A stretch of DNA of 64,000 nucleotides, taken from the NCBI GenBank assembly GCA_037783415.1, contig JAZGTN010000002.1:2852001-2916000 (forward strand). The letters run 5' to 3'. A program made the translations under genes and the position numbers. This DNA is from Leptasterias polaris. Taxonomy: Eukaryota > Echinodermata > Asteroidea > Forcipulatida > Asteriidae. This document shows, in pieces, positions 45,447 through 57,047 of the stretch. Each line of letters starts with the position of its first letter. The stretch's first letter is position 1. The notes beneath the pieces are model-generated. The model was not told the origin of the DNA. It was given only the letters and a program-made list of their open reading frames with translations, and did not search any database.

Positions 45447-48411
45447 TTTCAGTCGTTAACTGCTTCTTCTGTTGTTAATTCTGATTTAGATCCTGACATC
45501 AATTTTCATGTTCCTGAAATTAATTGTGATTATTATAATGAAGATCAGTTTCTTAATAAATTTTCCTCAATTACAAACTTTAATCTCCTTCATATTAATG
45601 CTCGCAGCCTTGCGAGCAACATTTCCGATGTTCAACAGTGTGTCAGCACTTTTGGTAATAATTTCTCTGTTATTGGGATTTCTGAAACTTGGTTGAAAGA
45701 AATTGATAATCCTTTGATTAAACTTGATGGCTATGTCAAGGAGGGTGTATGCAGGCAACATAAAAGGGGAGGTGGGGTAGCGTTGTTTATCAAAGAGCAT
45801 TATCCTTACAGGACTCGTGGTGACATTTGTTTTAATACTGTAGACATAGAATCCTGTTTTATTGAGATTGAAAATTCTTTATCAGGTAACATCATTGTTG
45901 GCATTATTTACAAGCCACCTGACACTACTTGTATTAATTTTACAAACGGTTTCAATGAATTACTTGGTCTTATACAAGATGAAAAAAAAAAAGTTATATA
46001 CTAGGTGATTTCAATATTAACCTTTTACAGCGTGATTTAAGCAGTAATGTCCAAGAGTTTATTGACATGCTTTCTTCTAATTTCCTTTTCCCCCTTATCA
46101 ATAAACCAACTAGGATCACCGTCAATAGTGCCACGCTGATTGACAATATTTTCACAAATAATCTAGCTGATCATAACTCAGGTATATTGATTAATGATAC
46201 TAGGGACCATCTTCCTGTCTTTGCCATTGTCGACAATTATAATATCCACATACGGACAAATTTGAATTTTATGAAACGTGATTTCAAGGATATAAATATC
46301 CAACGTTTTAATCATGGTTTGTATGACACTGACTGGAAATTTATTCACTCATTCGTTGATGTAAATGAATCATACTCTGCTTTTCTTAATTATGTTTTAA
46401 AATTATATGATTTTTATTTCCCTCAGGTTCAGACTAAATGCGGTTTTGATAAAACTAAATCACCTTGGTTAACTGAGGGCCTTTACAATTCCATTAAAAG
46501 GAAAAACTATCTGTATAATAAATACTTGAAAAATCCCACTGTACGAAACAAATGTGTGTACTCCAAATATAGAAATACTCTCACTGGTTTAATTAAATCT
46601 GCCAAGAAACATTATTTGACTACCAAGTTCTGTCAGCAGAAAAATAACATTAAAGGTACTTGGAAACTTATTATTTCTTTGTTGACAAAAACAAAGCCTA
46701 AGACCAATCCGCCTTATTTTGTACATAATGGTGATAAGATAGACGATGATACAGTTATTGCAAATGCTTTTAATGATTACTTTGTGAACATTGGTAACGA
46801 AGTATCTGGTAACCTCCCTCCATCGGATACATTGTTTGGCTCTTTTATGGGTGACAGATGCTCACATTCCTTTTATTTAAATCCCATTACTGAGCTTGAA
46901 ATTGTTGATGTTATTAACAAATTCCAGGCTGGAAAGGCTCCAGGTTGGGATGGTGTAAGCTCTTTTGTTATCAAGCAAGCAAGGAATGCCCTCGCTAAAC
47001 CTTTAGCCATGGTCTTCAATAAGTCTATTTCTTCTGGTGTTTTTCCGGATCGTTTAAAGACAGGGAGAGTAGTACCTATCCACAAAGGTAACAGTAAGAA
47101 TGAAATATGTAATTACAGACCTATCAGCATTTTATCAATCTTTTCCAAAAAATTTGAAAAGCTTATCTTCAGCCGAATGATAAGCATGGTCTTTTGTCTA
47201 AATCACAATATGGCTTTCGAGCTAAATGTTCCACCGAGATGGCTATTCTTGATGTTCTCAATGAAATTATCGATGCAATTGAAAAAAGAAACTTTTCTGT
47301 GAATGTTTTCCTGGACCTGTTCAAGGCCTTTGACACAGTCAACCATGATATACTTCTTTCCAGATTAGAGCACTATGGTGTGCGTGAATTGGCCTTGGAC
47401 TGGTTCAGGAGTTACTTATCTAAAAGAAGGCAGTTTGTCTCCTATAACTCGCATCATTCCACTGAAAAAACTATTACTTGCGGAGTTCCACAGGGAAGTG
47501 TGCTAGGGCCTTTGTTATTTATTATTTATGTTAATGATATTTGTAATTCTTCGGACAAGCTTTCCTTTTGTTTATTTGCAGATGATACAAGTTTATCGTA
47601 TAATCATCAGAATGTTGATAAGGCCATTCAAGATTTAAATTTTGAACTTGTCAAAGTTAGCAAATGGCTCTTATCGAATAGATTGTGTGTTAATTTACTC
47701 AAGACCAATTATATTATTTTCTCTGCAAGACAACACATATATAATCAAAATGCTCCACTTATTTTAAACAATACAATTCTAACCAAAGTGAAGTTTACAA
47801 AATTCCTTGGCATTCTTATTGATGAAAATCTCTCTTGGAATGATCATATTAGTAGTTTGTGTACTAAGGTGTCAAAAAATGTTGGAGTCATGAGCAGACT
47901 TAAGTATTTTCTACCCAAACACATTTTGGTCACACTTTATAACCCATTTGTACTTCCATATTTGAATTATGCTTCTCTTGCCTGGGGTTCATCAACATCA
48001 GGTTGTAATAAATTGTTTTTGTTACAGAAAAAAGCAATCCGTATTATTCATGGTGCAGGTTATCTAGAACATACTTCCCCATTATTTGCCATGTCAAGTA
48101 TTTTAAAACTTGGTGATATTCATTCACTTAATTTAGCAAATTTTATGTTTAAACAATCTCGTAATTTATTACCACAACAAATTCAAGGCTTCTTTTTAGT
48201 TAGTGCTTCAATTCACACTCACCAAACCCGTAGTTTAGCCAGAGGGAATCTTTTTGTAAAACCAAGTAGAACTGAGTTTTTTAGAAAGAGTGTATTTCAT
48301 AAAGAAGTCCTTTACTGGAATAATCTAAATGCAGAACTAAAACAGTCAGCCAGTGTTTTATCTTTTCGTAAAAAACTAAAGAATATATTGATTGATTTAT
48401 ACACCACTTAA
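45447..48411 (+). pseudogene. LINE ORF2: endonuclease plus reverse transcriptase, two frameshifts
   Basis: The endonuclease opens after a stop at 45444. It shows LLHINARSLASN, ISETWLKE, GGGVALFIKEHY and GIIYKPPDT. A run of A (about 45980-45991) shifts frame; the next frame carries NKPTRITVNSATLIDNIFTN and DHLPVFAIV (endonuclease end), then the RT start with KAPGWDGVSS, GRVVPIHKG and NYRPISILSIFSKKFEKL. A second shift near 47180 leads to the last frame, with SQYGFRAKCSTEMAI, FLDLFKAFDTVNHDIL, CGVPQGSVLGPLLFIIY and the catalytic FADDTSL. It ends at 48411. Only two frame breaks in 3 kb mean a young copy. Products would act in target-primed reverse transcription. Confidence 0.9.
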
Positions 48412-48680
48412 TAATTTATTGTATCTTTTTTATTTTCAATACACCTAATGTATTAGTAATTATATATCTATTGTCTAGTCTCACTCATGCATAACATGTC
48501 CGTGTCCCGGTACTGTTTTCCTTGTTTTACGTTTTCTTTTGTCTTTGTCTTTATTGGGAAGGGGAACAAAAAGCATTTGCTTCTCCTTTTTCCTACATGT
48601 TAATGTCACATATTATCTATTTATTTTTCAATATTTTGTAATGAATGATGTTGACATGAAATAAATGTTTCTGAAATGAA
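45447..48680 (+). mobile_element. Nearly full-length CR1/Jockey-group LINE
   Basis: Contains endonuclease, reverse transcriptase and a 3' untranslated tail. The tail ends with a short TGAAATGAAATGAAG-type repeat at about 48670-48685, a CR1-group habit rather than a poly-A tail. Confidence 0.8.
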
Positions 48681-49100
48681 ATGAAGTTTCAGACTTTTTC
48701 TGCCAAATTATCTCTCAATGGCTACCGCCAGAAATACTTTCAAATTTCCCGCACTCTCATCGCTCACATTGCTAATTCACTGCAGACTAATTGGCAGAGT
48801 AGTGCCTGGTCATGCTGTATCCCCTCTCTTTCTCACACCCTTCTTGTATAGCGCCCTCTTGTGAAGTTCACATACACTGCGTGAACTCTTAAAATTACAG
48901 ACACATTTAAGATTAATAAGAGGAATAAAAATGATTTATATGGAAGTGTTAAAGGGATATTAATTTAAGAGAAGTAAAAAGAACTAGCATATGTGTTTGT
49001 TGTGCAACAAACACTGGGGTTTCGTTTGTTGGAACAAAAGAGAAAACCACATTTCACATCTAAAAAAATGTAAAGTTTGGTCACAAAAAACCTCAATGAC
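48681..49100. other. Noncoding stretch between LINE and unit 4
   Basis: No gene or clear repeat seen. Confidence 0.3.
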
Positions 49101-50661
49101 CTCTTTGAAATTGACAGCAGTTTATGGAAGAATCTACAACTATTTATTTTTAAACCAAGCGATCGTCACCGCATTACCATGGCAGTCTCCTTGACTGTTA
49201 TTAAATAAACCCAACCCCAGATCCAAACCTCCAATCAATACTAATTTAGCTATTTTTAGTTTTTGTGGCAGAATTACAAAACTTGCCATAAATAATACCA
49301 TGCAAGGTCGCACCATTAAGGATGTTTTTCATTATTTGAAAAACAGGAGTTTTGGTTCACTTTTTGTTTATGTTTTAGAGCTTTCAGAAGAAAAGGCCAA
49401 AAAGCCAAAGTACCATTTCATTTAATCCTAATAGTCACCTCTTTAGTTACCACTTTCATGAAAATGCTTAGCAGAAAATGGTGCATTAGCAAATTTGTTT
49501 ACTTAGCAGAACCTAGAAGGGAACCAGTAACTATAAATACTTGGCTGATAACCAGACCCAATTTCAAAGGGCTAGTTAGGCTGCTAAGCAAAAATAAGCA
49601 CGAATTACAGTCACAGAGGGTTCATAAGACATGGCGTTTTGGCTGGTAACCTTATCATTATACGGGTAAGCATAATTTTGTTTTGCTTAGCTACTTTTCA
49701 GTGCTTAAGCAGCCTCTGTGTAATTTGTCTCTGTTTTTGGTAAGGAAGATTTTAAGTTTGTACATGCTTTAGTCACTTTAATAAACTTTGAAAAGAGGTA
49801 TACGTTACAGTAGTTTATGGCAAATTTAATCTTGTCATTTGTTTGTGCAGAGCCCTGGTGTTAACTGTGTACATGTAGTCCTGGTTTGGATACCAGACTA
49901 CTACTAATGTAGCAGCTTGCTCAAGTTTGCATGTGTACAAAAAAGGATTGCAATTACCTTTTATTTCAAATGCTTAAAGGTTTCAAAAGTAAAGCAGTAA
50001 TTAAGGTAAACTTAAAAAAACAAAAAACAAAAAACCCAAATCAGTGAAACTATAAACAATTACAATTTGTAAATTAAGCTTTTAAATATTTAAACCATAT
50101 TCAATGGATGAAATGTAGACAGCACAATACAAGATCTTTTATAGAAACAACTGCCACAACATACGATGTAGCTACTACGCAAGGCTCCTGCAAACTTTCG
50201 AGGTCAACTTAAGCCACCCTTTGTCAAAATCTCCATGGGAACGCATTGAGTTTTGGGATAATAATTGCATCCTTGAAACTGCAGTTTGGTGACACTGGAA
50301 ACGTGAGCAAAACTGAGAAACTGGCATTAAATCTAATTAATTTTTTTCAATTCACATCCTACCGTACCGAGTGTATAAAATCTATATCAATAAATGCAGA
50401 TACGTGTACCTGAAGTGGTGACACCTCACTGCGTAGAGGCCTGGGTGTGTGACTAGACTGACAAGCATCAATAACCAATCAGAGTGTGCCATGTTTGAAA
50501 GCTGGAGGATAAATACCCTTTACTACTCCACTGGAAATTAGTATTGGGTTTGCACTACAATGATATCGCAAACTTGTATGTCACTGCAACCGTTTTTTGA
50601 TTAGCCTAAGTCACTGTTAAGTATACATAGAATGAAAGCATAAACACAGTTAGAGATTGTT
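49101..50661 (+). repeat. Type A unit 4 upstream region
   Basis: Close match to 37065-38460 and to the proximal 7340-7905. Promoter landmarks are CCAATC (50475-50480) and GGATAAATACC (about 50507-50517), with the ATG about 145 bp later. Confidence 0.85.
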
Positions 50662-51918
50662 ATGGCACACCAACTGGAATGGGTTCTGGCCTGTGCCTTT
50701 CTTCAGGTGGTTGTCTCGTCAGCAAATGAGCAACATTTATCAAGCCATCTTCTGATTAAGAGAGAGTTTTTCTCAGCTGAAAACAAAGCCTTGCAACAAG
50801 TTTCATACCGACAAATACTTTATAAATCTCCTGTCATCTGTGTGAGTTACTGCCACTCTGATCCTAACTGCCGCTCAGTAAATTACATCAACAATCAACT
50901 CTGCGAACTGTACAACGTAACCAGAGCGCAGTATCCTGATGACTTCAAAACCCTCTATGGCAGCTGGTACTACGATGGCGATTTGGACACCCCTCTCTTC
51001 TCTCAGGCTGAAACACCTCTCTTGACTGCCCCCTTTAACACTGTCCCCGTTACCACTGTTCCCATTACCACTGTCCCCATTACCACTGTCCCCATTACCA
51101 CTCTCCCCATTACCACTATCCCCATTACCACTGCCCCCATTACCACTGTCCCCATTACCACTGTTCCCATTACCACTGTCCCCATTACCACTGTCCCCAT
51201 TACCACTGTCCCCATTACCACTGTCCCCATTACCACTGTCCCCTTTACCACTGTCCCCTTTAACAACATTAACAGTGAAAGTTGTCAGAAGCTTCTTGAG
51301 GCAGGTGTGGTGGTCAGCGGTGTCTACACAATATATCCTGCCGGGCTCAGCGGGGGTCTGCAAGTCTACTGTGACATGGAGACAGATGGTGGAGGATGGA
51401 TTGTTTTTCAGAGACGACAAGATGGCCAAGAAAACTTCTACCGCAACTGGAACGACTACCGCGCTGGATTTGGCAGCTTGTCAGGTGAATTCTGGCTTGG
51501 AAATGAGAACTTACGCATCTTGACCGAGTCTGGGCTCACTTGGCGGCTTAGAGTTGATTTACAGGACTGGAATAACTTTAGAGCTTGGGCCATATATTCT
51601 GGGTTCCAGATAACTGGTGACTATTACACTCTTCAATACAATTCCTATGAAACCGGACTCAGTACAGCAGGTAACTCTCTCATTGGTCACAATGGAATAC
51701 CATTCTCAACTGCAGACAGAGAGTACGATCGCAATCCATTTAGTAACTGTGCAGAAAGATTCAAAGGAGGTTGGTGGTTTAATAACTGTCATTATTCTTT
51801 CCTCAATGGTCAATACTATCAATATACTCCTCCCTTGGACCATGGTATACAGTGGCACCACTGGAGACAATCCCCCTACTCCCTCAAGTCATGCAGCATG
51901 AAAATAAAAATGTACTAA
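50662..51918 (+). CDS. PAN/apple-like plus FReD protein, copy 4, with mucin-like tandem-repeat linker
   Basis: Single-exon, 418 residues. Signal peptide 1-21 and cysteine module (Cys60, 64, 70, 81) are nearly identical to copy 1. Residues 126-200 are fifteen pentapeptides of the TVPIT type (variants TVPVT, TLPIT, TIPIT, TAPIT, TVPFT, ending TVPFN). They give an extended Thr/Pro-rich stalk likely to be O-glycosylated. The FReD runs from Cys208, with VYCDME (Cys237), GGWIVFQRR, the Cys363/Cys376 pair and a YSLKSCSMK end (Cys411). The calcium loop (FSTADREYDRN) has acidic residues. The repeat grew from the TVPFNNIN sequence already present in copy 1's linker. Extracellular recognition role inferred. 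Confidence 0.94.
   Translation: MAHQLEWVLACAFLQVVVSSANEQHLSSHLLIKREFFSAENKALQQVSYRQILYKSPVICVSYCHSDPNCRSVNYINNQLCELYNVTRAQYPDDFKTLYGSWYYDGDLDTPLFSQAETPLLTAPFNTVPVTTVPITTVPITTVPITTLPITTIPITTAPITTVPITTVPITTVPITTVPITTVPITTVPITTVPFTTVPFNNINSESCQKLLEAGVVVSGVYTIYPAGLSGGLQVYCDMETDGGGWIVFQRRQDGQENFYRNWNDYRAGFGSLSGEFWLGNENLRILTESGLTWRLRVDLQDWNNFRAWAIYSGFQITGDYYTLQYNSYETGLSTAGNSLIGHNGIPFSTADREYDRNPFSNCAERFKGGWWFNNCHYSFLNGQYYQYTPPLDHGIQWHHWRQSPYSLKSCSMKIKMY
51046..51264 (+). repeat. 15-bp coding minisatellite (CCCATTACCACTGTC)
   Basis: Fourteen full 15-bp units plus a partial one, all in frame and mostly differing at single bases. The antisense frame reads as a Gly/Asn/Asp/Ser repeat and is an artefact. 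Confidence 0.97.
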
Positions 51919-52333
51919 ATCTTTATGGTTCCAAATTGTATAAATCTTATCAAGAAATTTATCTCAACGTTTAAGATATGTTACTGAAGGGCAAATAGAA
52001 ATTGCTTATCATTTGAATAGGCATACCAATCCTAACCAAACGTTTGAGTGGAATGCATTCACCAAATGAATTCCCATTAAGGCTGGCTTAGAATAGTAAA
52101 TGATATTGAAATGTCAGACAGTAGGAAGGTTAAACAATTGTTTTTGTTTTGGTTTTTTTTGCAGGCGATACTTTCGATCATTTAAAAGAGCTTGCACTAA
52201 AGATATTTTTCATTCTTATTGGAAGTCGTGTCACTAGTAGCGCATACTTAAGCTTTGTTAAGTCTATTTTTAAAATTGTGTTTGAGTACAGTCAAAATGT
52301 GTACATGGTGCCAAACTCTACCTATAGCAAATG
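51919..52333 (+). other. 3' flank of copy 4
   Basis: Noncoding flank shared with copy 1 and with the right edge (TTATCATTTGAATAGGCATA, GGAATGCATTCACCAAATGA). Confidence 0.7.
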
Positions 52334-53211
52334 CAGTGGCGTAACTAAGGGGGGCACGGGGGCACGTGCCCCCCCTTCCCCAAATTGATGTCAGTGCCCC
52401 CCCCCCCCCCCGGGTGCCCCCCATTTGAAATCTGAACCTTTGAGACTATAATAATTACCAGAATATAAAATGTTAAGTTTTCTAAAGTTTTATGGAGCAC
52501 TGGTGGCGTATAACTCAATGTTTCAAACTATTTTTCTATTTACACATATTTGGTGTACCTTTGCAATGGGCAGTTGTTATTTTTACCAACGTCTTCAGAG
52601 TACGGTAAATCACGTCCGCAAAATTGTATGATGATCTCATCGCCCGCGCGCGCCCCAATCTGTCACAGTCTGCTACGTTGAATACGGTACGGTATATGAA
52701 GCTACACGACGTGCTGGATGCCGTTGCATTTATCGTAAGTACATGAGGAAAAACCATTGACAACTCTTGAGCTGTGAGAGCATTGATCTAAAATATCTGC
52801 TTCATTTGAGACATTACTTTGTTCTTCAGTGTATAGGGTATATTAAATAGTTTGTCAATATGTAAAAAACGAAATGGGGGGTGGGGATGGGTCAAAACAA
52901 TTACGAAAAAATATCAAAGTTTTTAATATTGATTAGGCCTACTGTGCATGGCCCCAAGCGTGTAATAAATAAATATTAGGAGTGTCAGTCCGCAAATACA
53001 TAAATCCCAATAAAAAAGACTTATAGTTATACACATTCAAACAGTAACTGCATGGTTCTAGATGCGCGAAAAAGAAGAGAGAAAAAAAGAAAGAAAAAAA
53101 CAAAATCTTTGTAAATTGACCATAATACATTTGGTTTTATTGAGGGGCTGTTTGGAACCCGCAATTGCGTAGATTAAGATCCAGTTTTTAAAAAGTGCAA
53201 AGGAATCTATA
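52334..53211. mobile_element. hAT-like element, second copy, right end missing
   Basis: Starts with the same CAGTGGCGTAACTAAGG terminus and GC-rich block as 29646 and follows it to AAGTGCAAAGGAATCTATA. There it breaks straight into the SINE at 53212. The right terminus is absent, so a deletion fused the two. Confidence 0.8.
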
Positions 53212-53430
53212 CTGGAATGAACCCCTTCTCTTAATGATAAGGGTACTGGGTTCTTTTATGTTTATTTCACAACACATCAAACCTACAGCTTATGTCCCAT
53301 TTGAAGGACGCAGCAATAATGGTTCAAATGGCTAGCTTAAGGACACAAGTGTCAAGACCGGGACTTGAACCCCACACTCTGTTGATCAGAAAACATCAGG
53401 GCATGAGTCCAGTGCTCAGCCACAAAATGC
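53212..53430 (-). mobile_element. tRNA-derived SINE, tail-truncated copy
   Basis: Matches the head half of 9350-9752 (GGTTCAAGTCCCGGTCTTGA on the minus strand). The tail half is lost at the hAT junction. Orthologous position in unit 4. Confidence 0.8.
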
Positions 53431-53559
53431 ACAATATTTATGTAACTATGTAGTGCGGTTCACTTATAGCACAATTTGCACAATTTTCATGTTTGATTTT
53501 TGTAAAAATGTTCGGTAGCATTTTTATATTTAAAACCAGTGAAAATGCCCTGTCAAATT

Positions 53560-54030
53560 TTTAGTCGATTACACCTGAAAAATGTATATTAAACTTCAAA
53601 TGGCTATTTTTATAGATTAGGGAAAGTTATAAGCTTTCATTTAAGATATTGCACAAAATGGTACTTAATTAAAAAGTAAAATACATTTTTAGGCGATTAC
53701 ACCTGAAAATAAATATTTAAAATTAAATGTATATTTTATAGATTAGGGAAAGTTAGAAGCTTTCATTTAAGATATTGCACAAAATGGTACTTAATTGAAA
53801 AGTAAAATACATTTTTAGGCGATTACACCTGAAAATAAATATTTAAAATTAAATTATAGATTAGGGAAAGTTAGAAGCTTTCATTTAAGCTTCGCATAAA
53901 AAGTGGTCGTTAATTGTAAAGTAAAACACAATCTTAGTCGATTACACCTGAAAAATTATATCTAAATTTAAATGGCTATTTTTATAGATTAGGGAAAGTT
54001 AGATGCTTTTATTTAAGGTATTGCACACAC
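53560..54030 (+). repeat. Four tandem copies of the ~125-bp repeat
   Basis: Same unit as 9945-10330 (GATTACACCTGAAAAT...GATTAGGGAAAGTTAGAA), one copy more. Confidence 0.85.
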
Positions 54031-55799
54031 AAAAATAGTAATAACGCTAGTAATTCTTCGTAATTCTGACATTATCGCACATCTATTGGCCATGTTTAAA
54101 CAATTTTGCATTTTACATGCATTTTGAAACATCAGTCAACATTTATTCAGAGATAAAATTTCTTTTAAAGAAATTCTTTCGGCAAATTTGAGCCGTGAAA
54201 TTCTCAAATGTAGAAGAATAAATTTATTTCAATCATTTAGTTTTCAAGAAACACATCGTCCAACTCAACCTCATGAAATTTCATCAAAAAAGACAAAAAA
54301 ATGATTCACAAAAAGCAAATGTGACTTTTGGGTCTTCGTGTCATGTCGGTTTTATTGAGTTACATCACTTACAAAAAACGACTGAAACTATTTGTTTGCA
54401 ATAAAAGAATGTTTAGCATTAATGTTTGATCGAGTAGTTTTAAACTAATGTTTTGAGTGCAGTGTATGCATATTTAGAAAAGATTGTTATTATTTTAAAT
54501 GTGTAACCTAAGACAGTAAATCTGCAAAGGTTTAAAGCCCTCAAACCAAAACAGGCACTTCTGAAAAAAAACCCAGCATTAACAGCGCAGACAACCAAAA
54601 CATCAGCATTTATTCCAATTCTATGTGATTTTTTTACATCACATCACATTGATGTGTTGTGAAATACTTCTACCTTATAGTCCTTTATTGCATCACATCT
54701 CTTAGTCTCAACTACTTGATGAGCAACTGAACCTAGCTTTTGGATTTTTTTGAAGGAAGCGCATGTTTATGGCATAGAGTGTCATAAATAGAGTGTGTTA
54801 TACTAAAAGTACAGTGCTTGATGAAGCTGAATGTATTTATGTTTTCATTAAATTATACATGTCATCTTGTGGAAACAGTTAGAAATAAGAACAAATTTTG
54901 ATAATTTTGCCGACACTTGAAAAACCTATATGTACATGTTTAAAGACATACGGCTTTGTAATGAAACAGAAAAAGAAAAAAAGAAAAAAAAACATATTTA
55001 AACAAATTGCCAGGCACTTTGTACAGTGTTTTTCAGTTTTCTATGGCACTATTGTATTTAAAGAATCAAATGGCAAAAGTTATTTTTTCTTTTGTTTGAT
55101 AGATGCAAATTTTAAACGCTAATTTGTGAGTGTTATCATAATGTTGACTAATAGAGTGTGTTTTGAGTAATAAAAGTACAGTGCTAAATATATTCTTATG
55201 GTCTCTTGATGTAGCTGAATGAATTTATGTTTCCTGCAACTCTCTGAACTCAGCAAGTAAGGGGGCACCTATTGCTGCTATGGCAACTGTTTGTTTTATC
55301 CCGGTTAATTTCTTTTTCAGAGAATGGAAGATTTTGTGAAAATGATAATAAGTTGGACTGCATCCTTAGCCCATGGTTGGCAGCCATTTTAACCATTCTA
55401 CAAGCAATAAATATAGAAATGTCCCCCGCCCCAATTGACAAAAATTATCCAGTGACTCAAAGGATGGGATAATACCTGATATCTTTATTTTGATACTTTA
55501 AAAAGAAACATATTTGTCCAGCCTCAAAAATGTTTTGAAAGGAAATATTGAAAAAAAAAATTAAAATAATGATATGCTATCACCAAATTGCAATAATGAC
55601 CAGTAGTTGTGGAATCTTTACTATATACTGTTTTCTCACATTGATTTAAATGAGTAGAAGTTAACCTCAAACTTATTGAAACCCAGACCCTGCACCCCTA
55701 CTGGCCTTCATTCTTGTAAAACCCCTCCCCCCCTCCCCCATCCCTCCTCCTCCGCCCTCCTCACGGTAATCAATCTTAAAATTAATTGCAATAAAAACC
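54031..55799. other. Unit 4 distal flank, noncoding
   Basis: AT-rich. The part near 55560-55700 resembles 17280-17400 after unit 2. Short open frames have no recognisable domain. Confidence 0.4.
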
Positions 55800-56353
55800 T
55801 TAAAGGGTGTGTACAACATTGGTAAGACTGAAAATATAAATGTTCACAGATTTGCACGTAACTTACATGGTATACAGATGGTCATGGCGGAAAACTTCCC
55901 TTGAAATAGTTTTGCTTGAAATGCCATAGTTTTTAGGAAATGAGTAAAACAATAGTCTTTATCATTATATAAAATCTTATGTTTCAAAAAAAGTGAAAAC
56001 ATAAAGGGGTTTTAAACTGTTTTCTCATGTAATACACACCCTGGGTTAGAAGCCTACAACAGCTTGCGATAAAATAAAGCATTTTGAGACACATTTCACT
56101 CCGAAGTAATTGTTATGCCCCCGAATTTCAATCTAAGAAACGTAACTGTCAGAAATGTTTCTCAAAGTGTTTATTCATTAGGGATTATTCCCTGCGTGGA
56201 CATATTCGCTCCGTTTTGGGGGCAAAATCTCAAAAACGCGACCATCTTTTGAAATGAAATTTTTACAGGTTAGTTTTATTGTAAATATCAAAATTTGTAT
56301 GGATTAAAACAATGGATTTGGTTCCAAAAACCAGAGGTATAATCTGCCTTTAA
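55800..56353. mobile_element. TTAA-bounded composite of two MITE arms
   Basis: TTAA at 55800 and at 56350. The left arm (TGTACAACATTGGTAAGACT) matches the terminus of the 57735 element. The right arm (TTGGTTCCAAAAACCAGAGG) matches the terminus of the 25022 element in reverse. Noncoding. Confidence 0.6.
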
Positions 56354-56359
56354 GTCTTG

Positions 56360-57045
56360 AACCTAGCTGTGAGTACACATGGTGCCAGAAGAAAACAAAA
56401 AGACAACGTGGCCTTCACGATCCCCTTTCAGGCTAAATGGTCAGGCATTCAATATTGTCATTATTTGTTTACATGGCAATTTCCATGGAAACCTGGTCCC
56501 TAAACAGCGTAATTTGGCTCATAACTATTCAATTACCGTCACAGACACGTGAAAGCTAGCCTCGTGCTGCTCATTAATTCCAACTCGTTGGTCTTTCCAA
56601 AACACACCAGGCTGAGTTTTAAAAGGGTCAACAAGTGAACAAATACATATAACTACAATAATGAAAGCCTACAAGTCATTGTATGGCAACAGTTCGAAAT
56701 GTGATTAAATTCAGATCCCTTTGCTGTACACTTTTAAAATATTCATACATGAACACAAATAAAGACATGTAACTTTGTGACTGCAGAAGACGAAAGAAGT
56801 TCTAAACATGGCCAAGCACACACCACTTTGTACAATGCAGTGTCTTTCAGTTTTCTATGGCACTATTGTATTTCTTTTTTTAAGAGGAATTCAGCTAATC
56901 AGCTGAAAAGTTAAATACCTGTATATTATTACAAACTCTCAGCAAATAACAGAAATCTTACATTTTGTGGTGTCAGACTTTGATCTCAAAGTGCATTGTG
57001 AAACAAATATCCGAGTACGTTTCATGCACTGCACATTTACGGGCC
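56360..57045 (+). repeat. Repeat R, copy 3 (unit 4 distal flank)
   Basis: Near-identical to 14870-15540 (GGCCTTCACGATCCCCTTTC, GTTGGTCTTTCCAAAACACA). Cut at about 57045 by the foldback element. Confidence 0.8.
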
Positions 57046-57047
57046 AC

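Noticed and set aside
50875..51429. Antisense Gly/Asn/Asp/Ser repeat protein opposite copy 4
   Set aside because: Shadow of the in-frame 15-bp repeat and of a strong sense coding sequence with a known domain.
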